From: Thermoleophilia bacterium
GTDB lineage: Bacteria > Actinomycetota > Thermoleophilia > BMS3ABIN01
NCBI GenBank assembly: GCA_020053595.1
Contig: JAGVMV010000006.1
Span: 1-49,324, forward strand
Length of the DNA: 49,324 bases
Direction of reading: 5' to 3'
A program made the translations under genes and the position numbers. Shown piece after piece: positions 25,901 through 33,557 of the stretch (positions within the stretch are counted from its first letter, which is position 1; each line of letters starts with the position of its first letter). The notes under the pieces are model-generated. The model was not told the DNA's origin and ran no database searches. It saw only the letters and a list, made by a program, of their open reading frames with translations.

Positions 25901-26758
25901 CTAGCTCACATACTTCCCGATAATGTCCTTCAGCTTGATCTTCGTCTCCTCGGGGATGGCCTCCGGCGCCGTCATTATCCCATATTCCATGGCGCTGGCG
26001 CAGGCGCAGGTACGCTCCTCGCCGATGCGCGGTATAACCGTCGCCACGATCTTCTTGGCCGTCGCCACGTTGTTGTTGACCGTCTCGATCACCTGCTGGA
26101 TAGTGACATCCTCCTCGCCTTCGTACCAGCAGTCATAATCGGTGGCAAGGGCCATGGTGGCGTAACAGATCTCGGCCTCGCGGGCGAGCTTGGCTTCCTG
26201 CAGGTTGGTCATGCCGATGACATCCACGCCCCAGCTACGGTAGACCAGCGATTCGGCCCTGGTCGAGAACTGTGGCCCCTCCATGCAGATATAAGTGCCG
26301 CCTTCGTGGATGGTGGCGCCGGCGTCCCGCCCGGCCTGGGCCAGCAACGCCGAAAGCCCGCCGCAGACTGGATCGGCAAAGGAGATGTGAGCCACGCAGC
26401 CTTCGCCGAAAAAGGTCGAACGCCGTTGCCTGGTGCGGTCGAAGAACTGGTCGGGGATGACGATGTCCCCCGGCTTGATTTCCTCCTTCATGCTGCCCAC
26501 GGCGCTGGCGGAGATTATCCACTCGACGCCCAGCTGCTTCATCGCCAGGATGTTGGCCTGGAACGGCAGATCGCTGGGCATGATCCTGTGCCCCTTGCCG
26601 TGGCGCGGCAGGAAGCAGACCTCGCGGCCGGCCAGCTCACCGATGGTGACGGCATCGCTGGGGCTGCCGAATGGCGTTGATACAAGCTCTTCACGGGGAT
26701 TTTCCAGCAGCTCGTAAAAGCCCGAGCCGCCGATGACCCCAATTCTTCCTCCGGCCAT
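25901..26758 (-). CDS. mtnP: S-methyl-5'-thioadenosine phosphorylase
   Basis: 285 residues, PNP/MTAP phosphorylase family. It splits MTA (by-product of polyamine synthesis and SAM-radical chemistry) into adenine and methylthioribose 1-phosphate. Motifs: IGVIGGSGFYEL at the start (phosphate site), LPRHGKGHRIMPSDLPF split over the substrate loop, ASAVGSMKEEIKPGDIVIPDQFFDRT, CMEGPQFSTRAES and IGMTNLQEAKLAREAEI. The start ATG at 26758 has GGAG 5 bp upstream. TATACT at about 26800 could be its -10 box, but no convincing -35 box is seen. Confidence 0.94.
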   Translation of the reverse strand: MAGGRIGVIGGSGFYELLENPREELVSTPFGSPSDAVTIGELAGREVCFLPRHGKGHRIMPSDLPFQANILAMKQLGVEWIISASAVGSMKEEIKPGDIVIPDQFFDRTRQRRSTFFGEGCVAHISFADPVCGGLSALLAQAGRDAGATIHEGGTYICMEGPQFSTRAESLVYRSWGVDVIGMTNLQEAKLAREAEICYATMALATDYDCWYEGEEDVTIQQVIETVNNNVATAKKIVATVIPRIGEERTCACASAMEYGIMTAPEAIPEETKIKLKDIIGKYVS

Positions 26759-26910
26759 GAGTTCTCCTTCAAAATGGGTTGCCGGAACAATCATGAAGTA
26801 TATAACAGCTTCAGTTTCGGGACACCTCGGCGGAATTCTGAGAGCCCGTCATAAACTCGAGTGTTCGGGCAAGCGGGCAGCAGATCGCAGGCGTCAACAC
26901 CCCGGAATCG

Positions 26911-27375
26911 CTAGTTGATCTTCTGCAACTCCACTTCGAACACGAGCGTGGCGTTGGGTGGAATGACCCCGCCGGCTCCTCGCGTACCGTATCCCAGTTC
27001 AGGCGGAATAGTCAGCTTGCGTTTCCCGCCGACCATCATACCGGCTACCCCCTGGTCCCACCCGGGAATAACCTCTCCCGCGCCCAGGGTGAACGCGAAC
27101 GGCTGATTCCTGTCCTTGGACGAATCAAACTTCGTCCCATCCGTCAGCCAACCCGTGTAGTCAACGGTCACGCGGTCACCTTTCTTGGCCACCGTACCCG
27201 CGCCAACGATCTCATCTTCGATCTTCAACTTGGTGGCCTCCTGTGTGTTGCTCTCCGGTCCGGTCGCCGTGGCTTCCTGAGACGAGCTTCCCGTCTCGTC
27301 ACCGCATCCTCCTAACGAGATCGCGGCTATCAGAGCGACCCCGATTATTAAAATCCGAGACATTCCTTTAGACAC
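26911..27375 (-). CDS. FKBP-type peptidyl-prolyl isomerase, lipoprotein
   Basis: 154 residues. The N-terminus is a lipoprotein signal ([17 protein letters not shown]), then a Ser/Thr-rich linker and one FKBP domain: [60 protein letters not shown] and a final VFEVELQKI, with active-site aromatics present. It catalyses prolyl cis-trans isomerisation outside the cytoplasmic membrane. The GTG at 27375 has AAGGAGG 5 bp upstream, the clearest start signal; a longer frame lacks one. It is the last core gene before the accessory island. Confidence 0.94.
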   Translation of the reverse strand: MSKGMSRILIIGVALIAAISLGGCGDETGSSSQEATATGPESNTQEATKLKIEDEIVGAGTVAKKGDRVTVDYTGWLTDGTKFDSSKDRNQPFAFTLGAGEVIPGWDQGVAGMMVGGKRKLTIPPELGYGTRGAGGVIPPNATLVFEVELQKIN

Positions 27376-27424
27376 ATCGTCCTCCTTAAGGTTAGTTAGT
27401 TTGTGAAAAGGCATTAGACCATGA

Positions 27425-27510
27425 GACCAACGCCGCCGAAATGCCGAGCAGTCTGCTTCATATTACCATCTGCCGGCGCGACCGCCGTCGGCCTCAGCAG
27501 CCTGTTAGAC
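27425..27510 (-). other. Integron attC-like site downstream of the HEPN gene
   Basis: On the minus strand GTCTAAC (27504-27510, consensus RYYYAAC) holds the HEPN stop codon and is followed by AGGCTGCTGAGGCCGACGG and a GC-rich fold. The far end could be GTTGGTC (27425-27431), an imperfect GTTRRRY. The near end is convincing, the far end is not. Confidence 0.45.
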
Positions 27511-27939
27511 GCCATCATCGTACCGAAATCCAATCCGGGTGATCTCGGGGTCGAAGGTCTCGAGCCACTCGATGAACAGACCATACATCATGACAGCCGT
27601 GTGTGCCGCATCCTCTGTTTGGCGGTTCGTAAACGAGAAGCCCTTGCGCCACAGTTTATGGATAATCCGGTTACGGCGCCGATTAAACTGCGTTAACTCG
27701 TCAATGAACGTGGGGATTGGGTAGTGCTCCTCCTCAAGGTACGTTCGGTACTTGCGGATGAGGTCGTTGAAACTGATGTCTTTCCCGTCAGGGATGCTGA
27801 GGAAAAGCCTGAGCAGGGCCTCGACCAGCGCATGGACCAGAAGATAGGCCTGCACGAAATCCCCCTGCGCCAACGCTCCAGCCGCAGCCTGCTCATTATC
27901 GCTCACGATGAGCGAGAAGTCGGGCCTTGCTTCCGCCAC
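27505..27939 (-). CDS. HEPN-domain protein on an integron-like cassette
   Basis: 144 residues, all-helical. It carries RNRIIH (R-N-x3-H), the R-x4-H motif of HEPN nucleases, in QFNRRRNRIIHKLW, after VHALVEALLRLFL and a DLIRKYRTYLEEE helix. HEPN proteins are often RNases in toxin-antitoxin or phage-defence settings; no nucleotidyltransferase (MNT) partner gene is adjacent. The GTG at 27939 has AGGAG 7 bp upstream. The gene is bracketed by GTTAGACGCC in front and GGCGTCTAAC at the end, exact reverse complements, with the stop codon inside the latter, as in integron cassettes. Whether it is an active RNase is not known. Confidence 0.75.
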   Translation of the reverse strand: MAEARPDFSLIVSDNEQAAAGALAQGDFVQAYLLVHALVEALLRLFLSIPDGKDISFNDLIRKYRTYLEEEHYPIPTFIDELTQFNRRRNRIIHKLWRKGFSFTNRQTEDAAHTAVMMYGLFIEWLETFDPEITRIGFRYDDGV

Positions 27940-27960
27940 GTTGCTTCTCCTTCTCAAGGC

Positions 27961-28012
27961 GTCTAACGCTCGCGTTCAGTTGCGGTCCTGGCGCCGCGAA
28001 GTGACGTTAGGA
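27961..28012 (-). other. Integron attC-like site in front of the HEPN cassette
   Basis: 52 bp. Minus strand: CTAACG at one end pairs with CGTTAG at the other (R''/R'), and an inner TCGCG pairs with CGCGA. The R' box is GTTAGAC (27961-27967), matching GTTRRRY exactly; R'' is TCCTAAC, one base off consensus. Confidence 0.6.
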
Positions 28013-28578
28013 ATGTCGACTGGAACGCATTGTTGGGCTGCTATTCCGTGATCATCTTTCGGCAACAACTCACTCGTTTTCTGGATGGTTCGTCCAATCA
28101 CATACACCGCAACTCATGTAGTAGTCGCCGTCTGGCTCTATGGAATTGTCAAAGTGCGTTCGGACATTTCTGGATTGTCAATTGGCCTTTGGCCTTTTCC
28201 CCGAACCCCCTGCCCGTTTCATCTCTATGGGACCACCGACATATACACATTGTTGACCAGCTCTGAACTGTATCCGCCTTGCCGGATTGAACTGCTGATT
28301 TGACGGCCGCTTGTCTTTTTTCCGTCCAGCGCGGGTGATATTGTTCTTGCCAGGTGGCCGGTGTGCGCAATAGTCCCCATTATGTTGAATTCTGAAGTTT
28401 AGTTGACGGGTAGTTGACTGAACGCGAACAGGGAAGGCGCTCGAGTACGTACAAATCCGCTATTTATAGGGATTTTTTCCGCGACCTGGTAGTTGATGGG
28501 AACTCGATTGAGTCTGTGAAAAGCGAAGTTGAAAGACAGATTGTGTAAAAATGGTTTAAGCAAGCCTGGAGGCAGACC
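28013..28578. other. 566-bp stretch without a credible gene
   Basis: Open frames here are short, lack Shine-Dalgarno sequences and have no recognisable motifs. The only structure is the 45-bp element at 28304-28348, which recurs before the type III mod gene, and a looser likeness to that region as far as about 28392. GGAGG at 28569-28573 serves the mod fragment that follows. Confidence 0.6.
28304..28348 (+). repeat. 45-bp element, copy A (upstream of the mod fragment)
   Basis: Identical over 45 bp to 33760-33804, beginning CGGCCGCTTGTC and ending ATTGTTCTT. Weaker likeness continues for about 40 bp to ATGTTGAAT in both copies. The second copy lies about 60 bp before the mod start. Confidence 0.85.
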
Positions 28579-28713
28579 ATGACTGATCAACCCGCAAAAT
28601 TTGATCTACGCTCCCAAGATATCGCTGCGGACAAACGCCAGGAGCTTCTACGCCTGTTTCCCGAGGTCCGCACTGAGGGCGGCCGGCTTGTCAGCGCCGG
28701 CCGGCATGCTTAA
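28579..28713 (+). pseudogene. Remnant of a type III mod gene (first 35 codons plus stop)
   Basis: 44 codons starting MTDQPAKFDLRSQDIA with GGAGG upstream. Residues 7-35 match the start of the complete mod downstream (KFDLRSQDIA, DKRQELLRLFPEVRTEGG). After GG the match ends and the frame closes at TAA. The break coincides with a perfect 7-bp inverted repeat GGCCGGC/GCCGGCC (28681-28702, 8-nt loop). It is a truncated duplicate, not a functional methyltransferase. Confidence 0.85.
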
Positions 28714-28728
28714 AGAAGAGGCCTGAGA

Positions 28729-29373
28729 GTGAGCGACCCGCCGGCCAACCCGAAAATCTATCACATCACCCACGTGGAGAATCTGGCGTCTATTTTGGCT
28801 GCCGGTTGCATTGACTCGGATGCCCGGCGGATCGGGCAGGACTTGGCGAACACCATTATCGGCATGAACAAGATCAAGGAGCGCCGGTTGGCGCTGGGGG
28901 TAGACTGTCACGCGGGCACCAAAGTCGGCGAGTACGTCCCATTCTATTTCTGCCCGCGCTCGATCATGCTGTTTCTCATCTATTGCGGGAACCATCCAGA
29001 GTTAAATTACACGGGGGGCCAGCGGCCCATCGTACATGTCGAAGCGGACCTCGCCAAGGTGATAGAGTGGGCTGACGCCAGCAATCATCCGTGGGCGTTC
29101 AGCACGAGCAATGCCGGGGCGTATTACACCCGCTTTTTCAAAAAGAAGGAGCAACTGAACAAGATTAACTGGGAGGCCGTGGAGGCGCAGGATTTTCGCG
29201 ACCCCACGGTGAAGGAAGCAAAACAGGCCGAGTTTCTGGTTTTTGACTCGCTGCCCTAGGAGATGGTTTCCCGCATCGGGGTGATTGATGAGGCGATAGC
29301 GTCGCAGGTTAGCAACATCATCGCCGGTACTCATCACCAGCCTGATGTAGTAACGAGGCGGGACTGGTATTAA
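28729..29373 (+). pseudogene. darT: DarT-type DNA ADP-ribosyltransferase toxin, interrupted by an in-frame TAG
   Basis: The frame encodes a DUF4433/DarT protein: IYHITHVENLASIL at the start (NAD site), FCPRSIMLFLIYCGNH, GGQRPIVHVEADL, WAFSTSNAGAYYTRFF and KQAEFLVFDSLP. DarT ADP-ribosylates thymidine bases in single-stranded DNA. Codon 177 (29257-29259) is TAG where the family usually has Trp (FPW or LPW); reading through gives EMVSRIGVIDEAIASQVSNI and a normal C-terminus ending DWYY at 29373 (214 codons). One base change, TGG to TAG, would explain it. As it stands the product lacks the last 38 residues. GTG start with AGAGG upstream. Confidence 0.85.
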
Positions 29374-29396
29374 TAATGGTCAGGGGTGTTACGACC

Positions 29397-29876
29397 ATGA
29401 TTGAATTCAGACAGGACAGTATCTTTACCGCCGACGCCGAAGCGCTGGTAAACACTGTCAACTGTGTTGGCGTGATGGGGCGCGGCATCGCCCTGCAGTT
29501 CCGTAAAGCATTCCCTGAGAATTTTGCAGCCTACAAGGCGGCCTGCGACCGCGGCGAGGTGCGTCCCGGCAAGCTGTTTATCCATTCGTTAGGCCAACTT
29601 ACCAATCCGCGCTATATCATCAACTTTCCAACAAAAGGTCACTGGAGGGGCAATAGCCGGATCGAGTATATTGATTCCGGGCTGAAAGAGATGGTTGAAG
29701 CAGTACGTCAACTCGATGTTCACTCGATTGCCATACCTCCACTCGGATGCGGCCTGGGCGGGCTTGCGTGGGCCGACGTGCGTCCACGCATCGAGCAGGC
29801 TCTGCAAGGGCTGCCTGACATACATGTGCTGGTCTACGAACCCGGAGGCGCCCCGCTTAATACTAAAGTTCTTTAG
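29397..29876 (+). CDS. darG: DarG-type macrodomain antitoxin, truncated after the macrodomain
   Basis: 159 residues from ATG 29397 (AGGGG upstream; an ATG at 29376 would add seven). It is a complete macrodomain: ALVNTVNCVGVMGRGIALQF (ADP-ribose loop), FIHSLGQLTNPRYIINFPTK, IPPLGCGLGGLAWADVRPRI and VLVYEP. It would remove ADP-ribose from DNA, countering DarT. Full DarG proteins are roughly twice as long, with a C-terminal DarT-binding domain; here the likeness stops at GGAPL and the frame ends in a tail overlapping the convergent ParE gene. The break is therefore a recombination junction. Enzyme activity may persist; toxin-binding function is probably lost. Confidence 0.8.
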   Translation: MIEFRQDSIFTADAEALVNTVNCVGVMGRGIALQFRKAFPENFAAYKAACDRGEVRPGKLFIHSLGQLTNPRYIINFPTKGHWRGNSRIEYIDSGLKEMVEAVRQLDVHSIAIPPLGCGLGGLAWADVRPRIEQALQGLPDIHVLVYEPGGAPLNTKVL

Positions 29877-30153
29877 GGTCCAATAATTGACGTGTGTGGC
29901 GAACTGTCAATATAACAATGCGTTTTGGCTCAATACGATAGACAATGCGATGGCTCTGGAAAAAGATTTCCCGAACATCGGAGCGTCTTGCTTCCGGAAC
30001 CTTGCGCCCCCGGCCGGGAAAATCCTTAAGTCGTTCCACCTTCTCAATAATCCCCTCTATCCAGTCACGGGCGGCATCAGGATTGTCCTGGGCGATATAT
30101 TCACCGTATTCCGATACTCTTTTCTTGGCCCGGGAGGACCATGTAATCCTCAT
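29863..30153 (-). CDS. RelE/ParE-family toxin
   Basis: 96 residues with the ParE layout: N-terminal MRITWSSRAKKRVSEYGEYI helix, GIIEKVERLKDFPGRGRKVPE, then the strands REIFFQSHRIVYRIEPKRIVIL and TVRHTRQLL. ParE proteins poison gyrase; RelE proteins cleave mRNA; the sequence favours the ParE-like side. The start overlaps the antitoxin stop by 4 bp, so antitoxin is made first. Its 3' end overlaps the truncated DarG frame. Confidence 0.9.
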   Translation of the reverse strand: MRITWSSRAKKRVSEYGEYIAQDNPDAARDWIEGIIEKVERLKDFPGRGRKVPEARRSDVREIFFQSHRIVYRIEPKRIVILTVRHTRQLLDPKEL

Positions 30154-30431
30154 CGTTTAAACTGGGCCAGAAGGTCTGCTTTCACCTTTGAATGTGGGAT
30201 CCCTTTCCCAGCGTTGATTTCGGCTTCCGCTTCCCGGATATCCTCTAGCAATTCTGCCTTTTCCACCAACGCTTCATATGCTCCTACGTCGAGAAGAACA
30301 GCAGCGCTCCGACCATGCTGGGTAAGTACCATCGGACGCTTTGTTTGCCGTACCTGGCTGACAAACGACGCGGCATTTGATCGGAAATCCGAAAGAGAAC
30401 GAATATCTTCTGTCGGGACAATTTTCGGCAT
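30150..30431 (-). CDS. Phd/YefM-family antitoxin
   Basis: 93 residues from ATG 30431, chosen because GGAGG lies 5 bp before it. The N-terminal DNA-binding and dimer part reads VPTEDIRSLSDFRSNAASFV and KRPMVLTQHGRSAAVLLDV, the Phd signature; the C-terminal helix (EKAELLEDIREAEAEINAGK) would wrap the toxin. It likely represses its own promoter through the adjacent palindrome. Confidence 0.9.
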   Translation of the reverse strand: MPKIVPTEDIRSLSDFRSNAASFVSQVRQTKRPMVLTQHGRSAAVLLDVGAYEALVEKAELLEDIREAEAEINAGKGIPHSKVKADLLAQFKR

Positions 30432-30442
30432 GGCGTCCTCCA

Positions 30443-30498
30443 TATATCGTACATAATTACGTACGATATATCGTACTCCATACCATTGGGGTTTGCAA
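30443..30498 (-). promoter_or_regulatory. Promoter and operator of the Phd/ParE pair
   Basis: On the minus strand TTGCAA (30493-30498) and TACGAT (30470-30475) have a 17-bp spacer. TATATCGTAC (30443-30452) and GTACGATATA (30461-30470) form a perfect 10-bp inverted repeat overlapping the -10 box, and a third half-site lies at 30469-30476. The layout suits Phd-type autorepression. Confidence 0.7.
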
Positions 30499-30500
30499 TA

Positions 30501-31194
30501 TCAACTAAAGGTGCGTCTAACGCGGGCAATAACCTGCCGTTTTATGTCGTCAATGGACACATAGAGATCTTCACCCATTACCGGCTGGAACACGCGCGCT
30601 ACTGCTTTCGAGCCGAGGAACGGCAAATCTGCCACCTGCGGAGCAATGAACAACTCTGGACGACGGGAGTGAAGATCCGATGCTGAGTCTCCTTCGGCGT
30701 GCTTCGCGGTGTTCGCCACAAGCCGAAGTTCGTCTATCAACGGCCAGGACACAAGGCTCTTCACGTCTACGCATGGCGGAGAAGCCGCTCTAGGAACACC
30801 GAATGCTTGAACAAAGCGACATCGTTCTCTTCACGAAGATCAAGCACCTCTCGGCGATGGAACAGCATGACTGCTGCTCGTATAGGTGATATAGCGCCGC
30901 TGCAAACATGTTCTGAAGCCCCTGACGAAGGCCAGACATCATTTGGTAGTGGGCCACCCCAGCGTCCATGGCTTTCTCTGCCAAGTCGGCCATGTCGACG
31001 TCTTCGGACGCAGGGAGAGAACCCAGTCGCTCGTACTCTTCATCAGACTTTCGCTCAGCCTCTGCCTCAAGGTTGTCGAACGCAGGTAACAAGCGATCGC
31101 CCAAAGTGTCGACGAGCTCGCGAATCTGAGGGACGAACACCGTGTCGAAGTACCCGGTCCAGAATCGTTTATTCAGGATCACCACGTCTCCCAA
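30501..31194 (-). pseudogene. Frameshifted gene for a helical protein of unknown function
   Basis: Three frames together read as one protein of about 230 residues. Part 1 (31194 to about 30870) has RFWTGYFDTVFVPQIRELVD and ends MFAAALYHLYEQQ; part 2 continues LFHRREVLDLREENDV to LERLLRHA; part 3 (about 30770 to 30501) has VDVKSLVSWPLIDELRLVAN, then TAKHAEGDSASDL and GEDLYVSIDDIKR. The joins near 30868 and 30770 each need one lost base or two extra. The FEQQ/RRE and IDELRLVANTxKHAEG style resembles large HEPN-like helical proteins, but I cannot name a family. Confidence 0.65.
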
Positions 31195-31197
31195 CCG

Positions 31198-31385
31198 TAC
31201 GGGTCTAACAGTGTTAATACCTATCCATATGAAACCCCAACCTGCAAATTCTGTCAGTATTAACCCTGACCTTGCACACGAAATTCGAACGTTAGCAGGA
31301 AGAGCAGGTTTAATACTGGCTGATTAGATTGACCCGGCTAATCCTCCATGAAGGACAGCAACTTGTCAATTGGTCAGGTTAGCCA
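31198..31385. repeat. Imperfect 185-bp dispersed repeat, copy 1
   Basis: Resembles 33558-33745: shared blocks include CTAACAGTGTT, ATACCTATCCATAT, GCAAATTCTG, GCAGGAAGA, and GATTGA followed by CCGGCTAAT and TGTCAAT. One end carries GTCTAAC (31199-31205 area), and the minus strand here reads GTTAGAC 13 bp before the broken gene, as a cassette boundary would. Confidence 0.65.
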
Positions 31386-31413
31386 GGATGTTCCTTTTCT
31401 GCCTTTCCCGGAT

Positions 31414-32295
31414 TCATGGCCGGTAAGCTCCGATTTTCCAGACACCTTTTTCGCGGAAAGCTGGAATCGTTTGTCTGCGGGCGGCATTTAGTATTGTATT
31501 GATCGATTTCTGACTGGTTTTAGCGAAATCGGACAGCGAGGTTATCTTCTCGCCGCGAAGATAGGTTGTTCTTTTGTGCAGCGATTCCATCAGTGCGAGG
31601 GTGACAATCTTCTCCATCGGTTTAGCATTTTTTGCTTCGCGGTATTCCCCAAACGACGCGTAATAAAGCCGCTTCTCTTTATCCCGAATTATGATGCACG
31701 GGAAACCGAGCCGCATTAGCTGGTAATTGATGATCACGCGGCCCATTCTGCCATTGCCGTCACAGAATGGATGGATCGTTTCGAAATCGAGATGGAATTT
31801 TGCGATCTTGTCGGCAAAGTAATTAATGTGGTCTGCGGCAAATTCCCGCAGAATCGTCTCCATCATCTGCTCAACCTGTTCCGGGGCCGGTGCGATATGG
31901 GTTCCCACACGGACATATTCTCCCGTCGTACGGAAACGTCCCGCAAACTCATCGTTGATATTGCCGATCAGCATTTTATGCAGCAGCTGGATCAGCTCTT
32001 GGGAAAGTTCCGATGCTGGCGCTTTGCTTTTGGCATATTCCATCACCCGGGCGAGATTTTTTGCTTCAAAGACTTCTCGCACCGAGACATTGCGGGAAAC
32101 CTCCATCTCCAGCAGAATGCGCTCCGTCTCCTTCAGCGTCAATGTTGAATTCTCAATGGCGTTGGAATTGAAAACGCTTTCGGAAAGCTCGGATTCATCA
32201 ATAATATCAAGCAGAGAATCCTTGCCCCTGGAAAGCCGCTCGTATTCGGTTTTGAGTGCCTTGATTTCGTTTTTTATCGGATTTGTTGTTGCCAT
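31414..32295 (-). CDS. Fic-family protein with own inhibitory motif
   Basis: 293 residues. The active site is HPFCDGNGRMGR (Fic consensus HPFx(D/E)GNGRxxR), which transfers AMP or another nucleotide part to target proteins. SNAIEN at residues 44-49 is the (S/T)xxxE(G/N) inhibitory helix in N-terminal position (class II), so activity is self-restrained. The C-terminus (SLSDFAKTSQKSINTILNAA) is a winged-helix-like DNA-binding segment, fitting autoregulation through the palindrome before the gene. The ATG lies only 7 bp from the predicted -10 box. The flanking genes are accessory, so it is likely mobile cargo. Confidence 0.92.
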   Translation of the reverse strand: MATTNPIKNEIKALKTEYERLSRGKDSLLDIIDESELSESVFNSNAIENSTLTLKETERILLEMEVSRNVSVREVFEAKNLARVMEYAKSKAPASELSQELIQLLHKMLIGNINDEFAGRFRTTGEYVRVGTHIAPAPEQVEQMMETILREFAADHINYFADKIAKFHLDFETIHPFCDGNGRMGRVIINYQLMRLGFPCIIIRDKEKRLYYASFGEYREAKNAKPMEKIVTLALMESLHKRTTYLRGEKITSLSDFAKTSQKSINTILNAARRQTIPAFREKGVWKIGAYRP

Positions 32296-32301
32296 GAAGA
32301 A

Positions 32302-32342
32302 AAAATATCTGATTAACGAATTAATGTCAAATTATCGTTAAT
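32302..32342 (-). promoter_or_regulatory. Fic promoter with overlapping palindrome
   Basis: On the minus strand a consensus TTGACA (32325-32330), 17 bp, then TATTTT (32302-32307), which would start transcription at or within a few bases of the ATG (leaderless). ATTAACGA (32312-32319) and TCGTTAAT (32335-32342) form a perfect 8-bp inverted repeat around the -35 box. Confidence 0.55.
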
Positions 32343-32853
32343 ATAATACGTGACTTGCCGTAATTAACGGTAAGTGCTCCCCGATAACGGAACGGACGAC
32401 GCAACAGATTGCACTCCAGGCGCTCTCTCGCATACGGTGTTTTAACGCAAGGATTGCAGTGGGGTAAAGTGACGCTCCTGTAATACATAATCGGGAACCC
32501 TGCCACGCCGCCCGGACGGCATGGAGTTCGCATCCGGTACGGCTGCTGTCGCTGGCTATCTGGCCGGACACAGCATATTCCCAAGGTGGTTCTCCAATGA
32601 GGTCTGATAGTTCACCTTTGATGCAGCCACGCTTATCAACAGACAATCTGTAAAGATGCTCACTGTAAGCTGGTTTCCCAGTTTTAGGGTCGGCGGTCAC
32701 ATGAAGGCCGCGCCAGACCCCAGAATATTGGCGAAAGTCAGTGCCGCCTTCGCCGCTCAATCGAGACTCGTAGAATCTCTGGAAAAGGAAGCCTCCAACT
32801 CCGCCCAGAACCCCGGTCACTGTCGGGATGATGATTGTCTCAATGATGTTCAT
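32338..32853 (-). CDS. Unknown protein with N-terminal membrane helix, cassette gene
   Basis: 171 residues. The start (MNIIETIIIPTVTGVLGGVGG) is a probable membrane anchor; then FRQYSGVWRGLHVTADPKTG, EHLYRLSVDKRGCIKGELSD and WEYAVSGQIASD suggest a beta-rich domain. The last 60 residues are Arg/Cys-rich and unlike the rest, so a frameshift near residue 115 is possible. The ATG comes 18 bp after the GTTAGGC end of a good attC site, as expected for the next cassette in an array. No family is recognised. Confidence 0.55.
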   Translation of the reverse strand: MNIIETIIIPTVTGVLGGVGGFLFQRFYESRLSGEGGTDFRQYSGVWRGLHVTADPKTGKPAYSEHLYRLSVDKRGCIKGELSDLIGEPPWEYAVSGQIASDSSRTGCELHAVRAAWQGSRLCITGASLYPTAILALKHRMRESAWSAICCVVRSVIGEHLPLITASHVLY

Positions 32854-32870
32854 GATTTTTCAATTTCTCC

Positions 32871-32930
32871 GCCTAACAGTTGAGAGATGAGCGGCTAATG
32901 AAGTGAGTCCGCTCGATCTCTTTGTTAGCC
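32871..32930 (-). other. Integron attC site between two cassettes
   Basis: 60 bp. Minus strand: R'' GGCTAAC, L'' with AGAGATCGAGCGG, a loop, L' with CCGCTCATCTCT, R' GTTAGGC (matches GTTRRRY). L''/L' pair over about 12 bp with one unpaired C, the extrahelical base typical of attC. It begins 14 bp after the toxin stop. Confidence 0.75.
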
Positions 32931-32943
32931 TCACATCTTCCTA

Positions 32944-33240
32944 TCACCGGCGGCCATGCCAATAAAAAGGCCGCCGCTTTTGATGAGCGACGGCAAGCAC
33001 CCTGATTTCGTCGCTGCTCACTGAATACAGCATCGAATACGGGAACCTCAAGAGGACTTTCTTTCTGACTTGCGCAGCGACAACGGGAGTTGCGTCTGGA
33101 AACTTGATGATATGACGAATTGCGTGGTCGATCTCGTCGATGAATGCACTGCCAAGCCCGGGGCTCTTGATATCGTAGAAGTCAGCTGCTTCGTTGATCT
33201 CTGCCTCTGCCGCCTCATGGACAAAGACAGATGGACTCAC
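32944..33240 (-). CDS. RelE/ParE-family toxin, cassette-borne
   Basis: 98 residues: VFVHEAAEAEINEAADFYDI (N-terminal helix pair), SAFIDEIDHAIRHIIKFPDA, then VRKKVLLRFPYSMLYSVSSD and VLAVAHQKRRPFYW, the standard ParE-like core. It overlaps the antitoxin stop by 4 bp. It ends 14 bp before an attC site, so toxin and antitoxin form one integron-type cassette. Confidence 0.88.
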   Translation of the reverse strand: MSPSVFVHEAAEAEINEAADFYDIKSPGLGSAFIDEIDHAIRHIIKFPDATPVVAAQVRKKVLLRFPYSMLYSVSSDEIRVLAVAHQKRRPFYWHGRR

Positions 33241-33461
33241 TTACGACGAGCCCTCGCGCGGTCCAGGACCTCATCTGCCGGAGAAGCACAGGCAGCTCCA
33301 CTGTCGAATTCCTTGTCTCGACGTAGAGCCTCCTCGATCCACAGCTGTTCAATCTCGGCATCGCTTAGCGCATCTAGACTGCTCAGAAGCTCACGAGCAA
33401 GAGAGGCGCGGCCTTCGGGCGTCAAGCGAAGTGCCTCTTTCTTGAGTTCCTCAATCGTCAT
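33237..33461 (-). CDS. Addiction-module antitoxin (short helical type)
   Basis: 74 residues: MTIEELKKEALRLTPEGRAS, LARELLSSLDALSDAEIEQL, then WIEEALRRDKEFDSG, the usual form of small addiction-module components paired with ParE-like toxins. The ATG at 33461 has GAGGTG 5 bp before it. About 100 bp upstream on the same strand GTTAGCC (near 33565) matches, as reverse complement, the GGCTAAC at the end of this cassette. Confidence 0.8.
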   Translation of the reverse strand: MTIEELKKEALRLTPEGRASLARELLSSLDALSDAEIEQLWIEEALRRDKEFDSGAACASPADEVLDRARARRK

Positions 33462-33557
33462 CAATACACCTCATGGCCTCATGATCATTTGACTGCCTCT
33501 ATTTTACTTATTCCACGCCTTGCACACAACAACCGCCTTACAGGGACCGCTCTCTAT

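Noticed and set aside
27421-27966. Plus-strand frames at 27421-27696 and 27724-27966 opposite the HEPN gene
   Set aside because: No motifs or ribosome binding sites; the minus strand has a clear HEPN protein with Shine-Dalgarno sequence.
30515-30524. GTCTAAC/GTTAGAC at the end of the broken gene as another attC site
   Set aside because: No complementary R'' box or L''/L' stem is found within 130 bp, so it may be chance.
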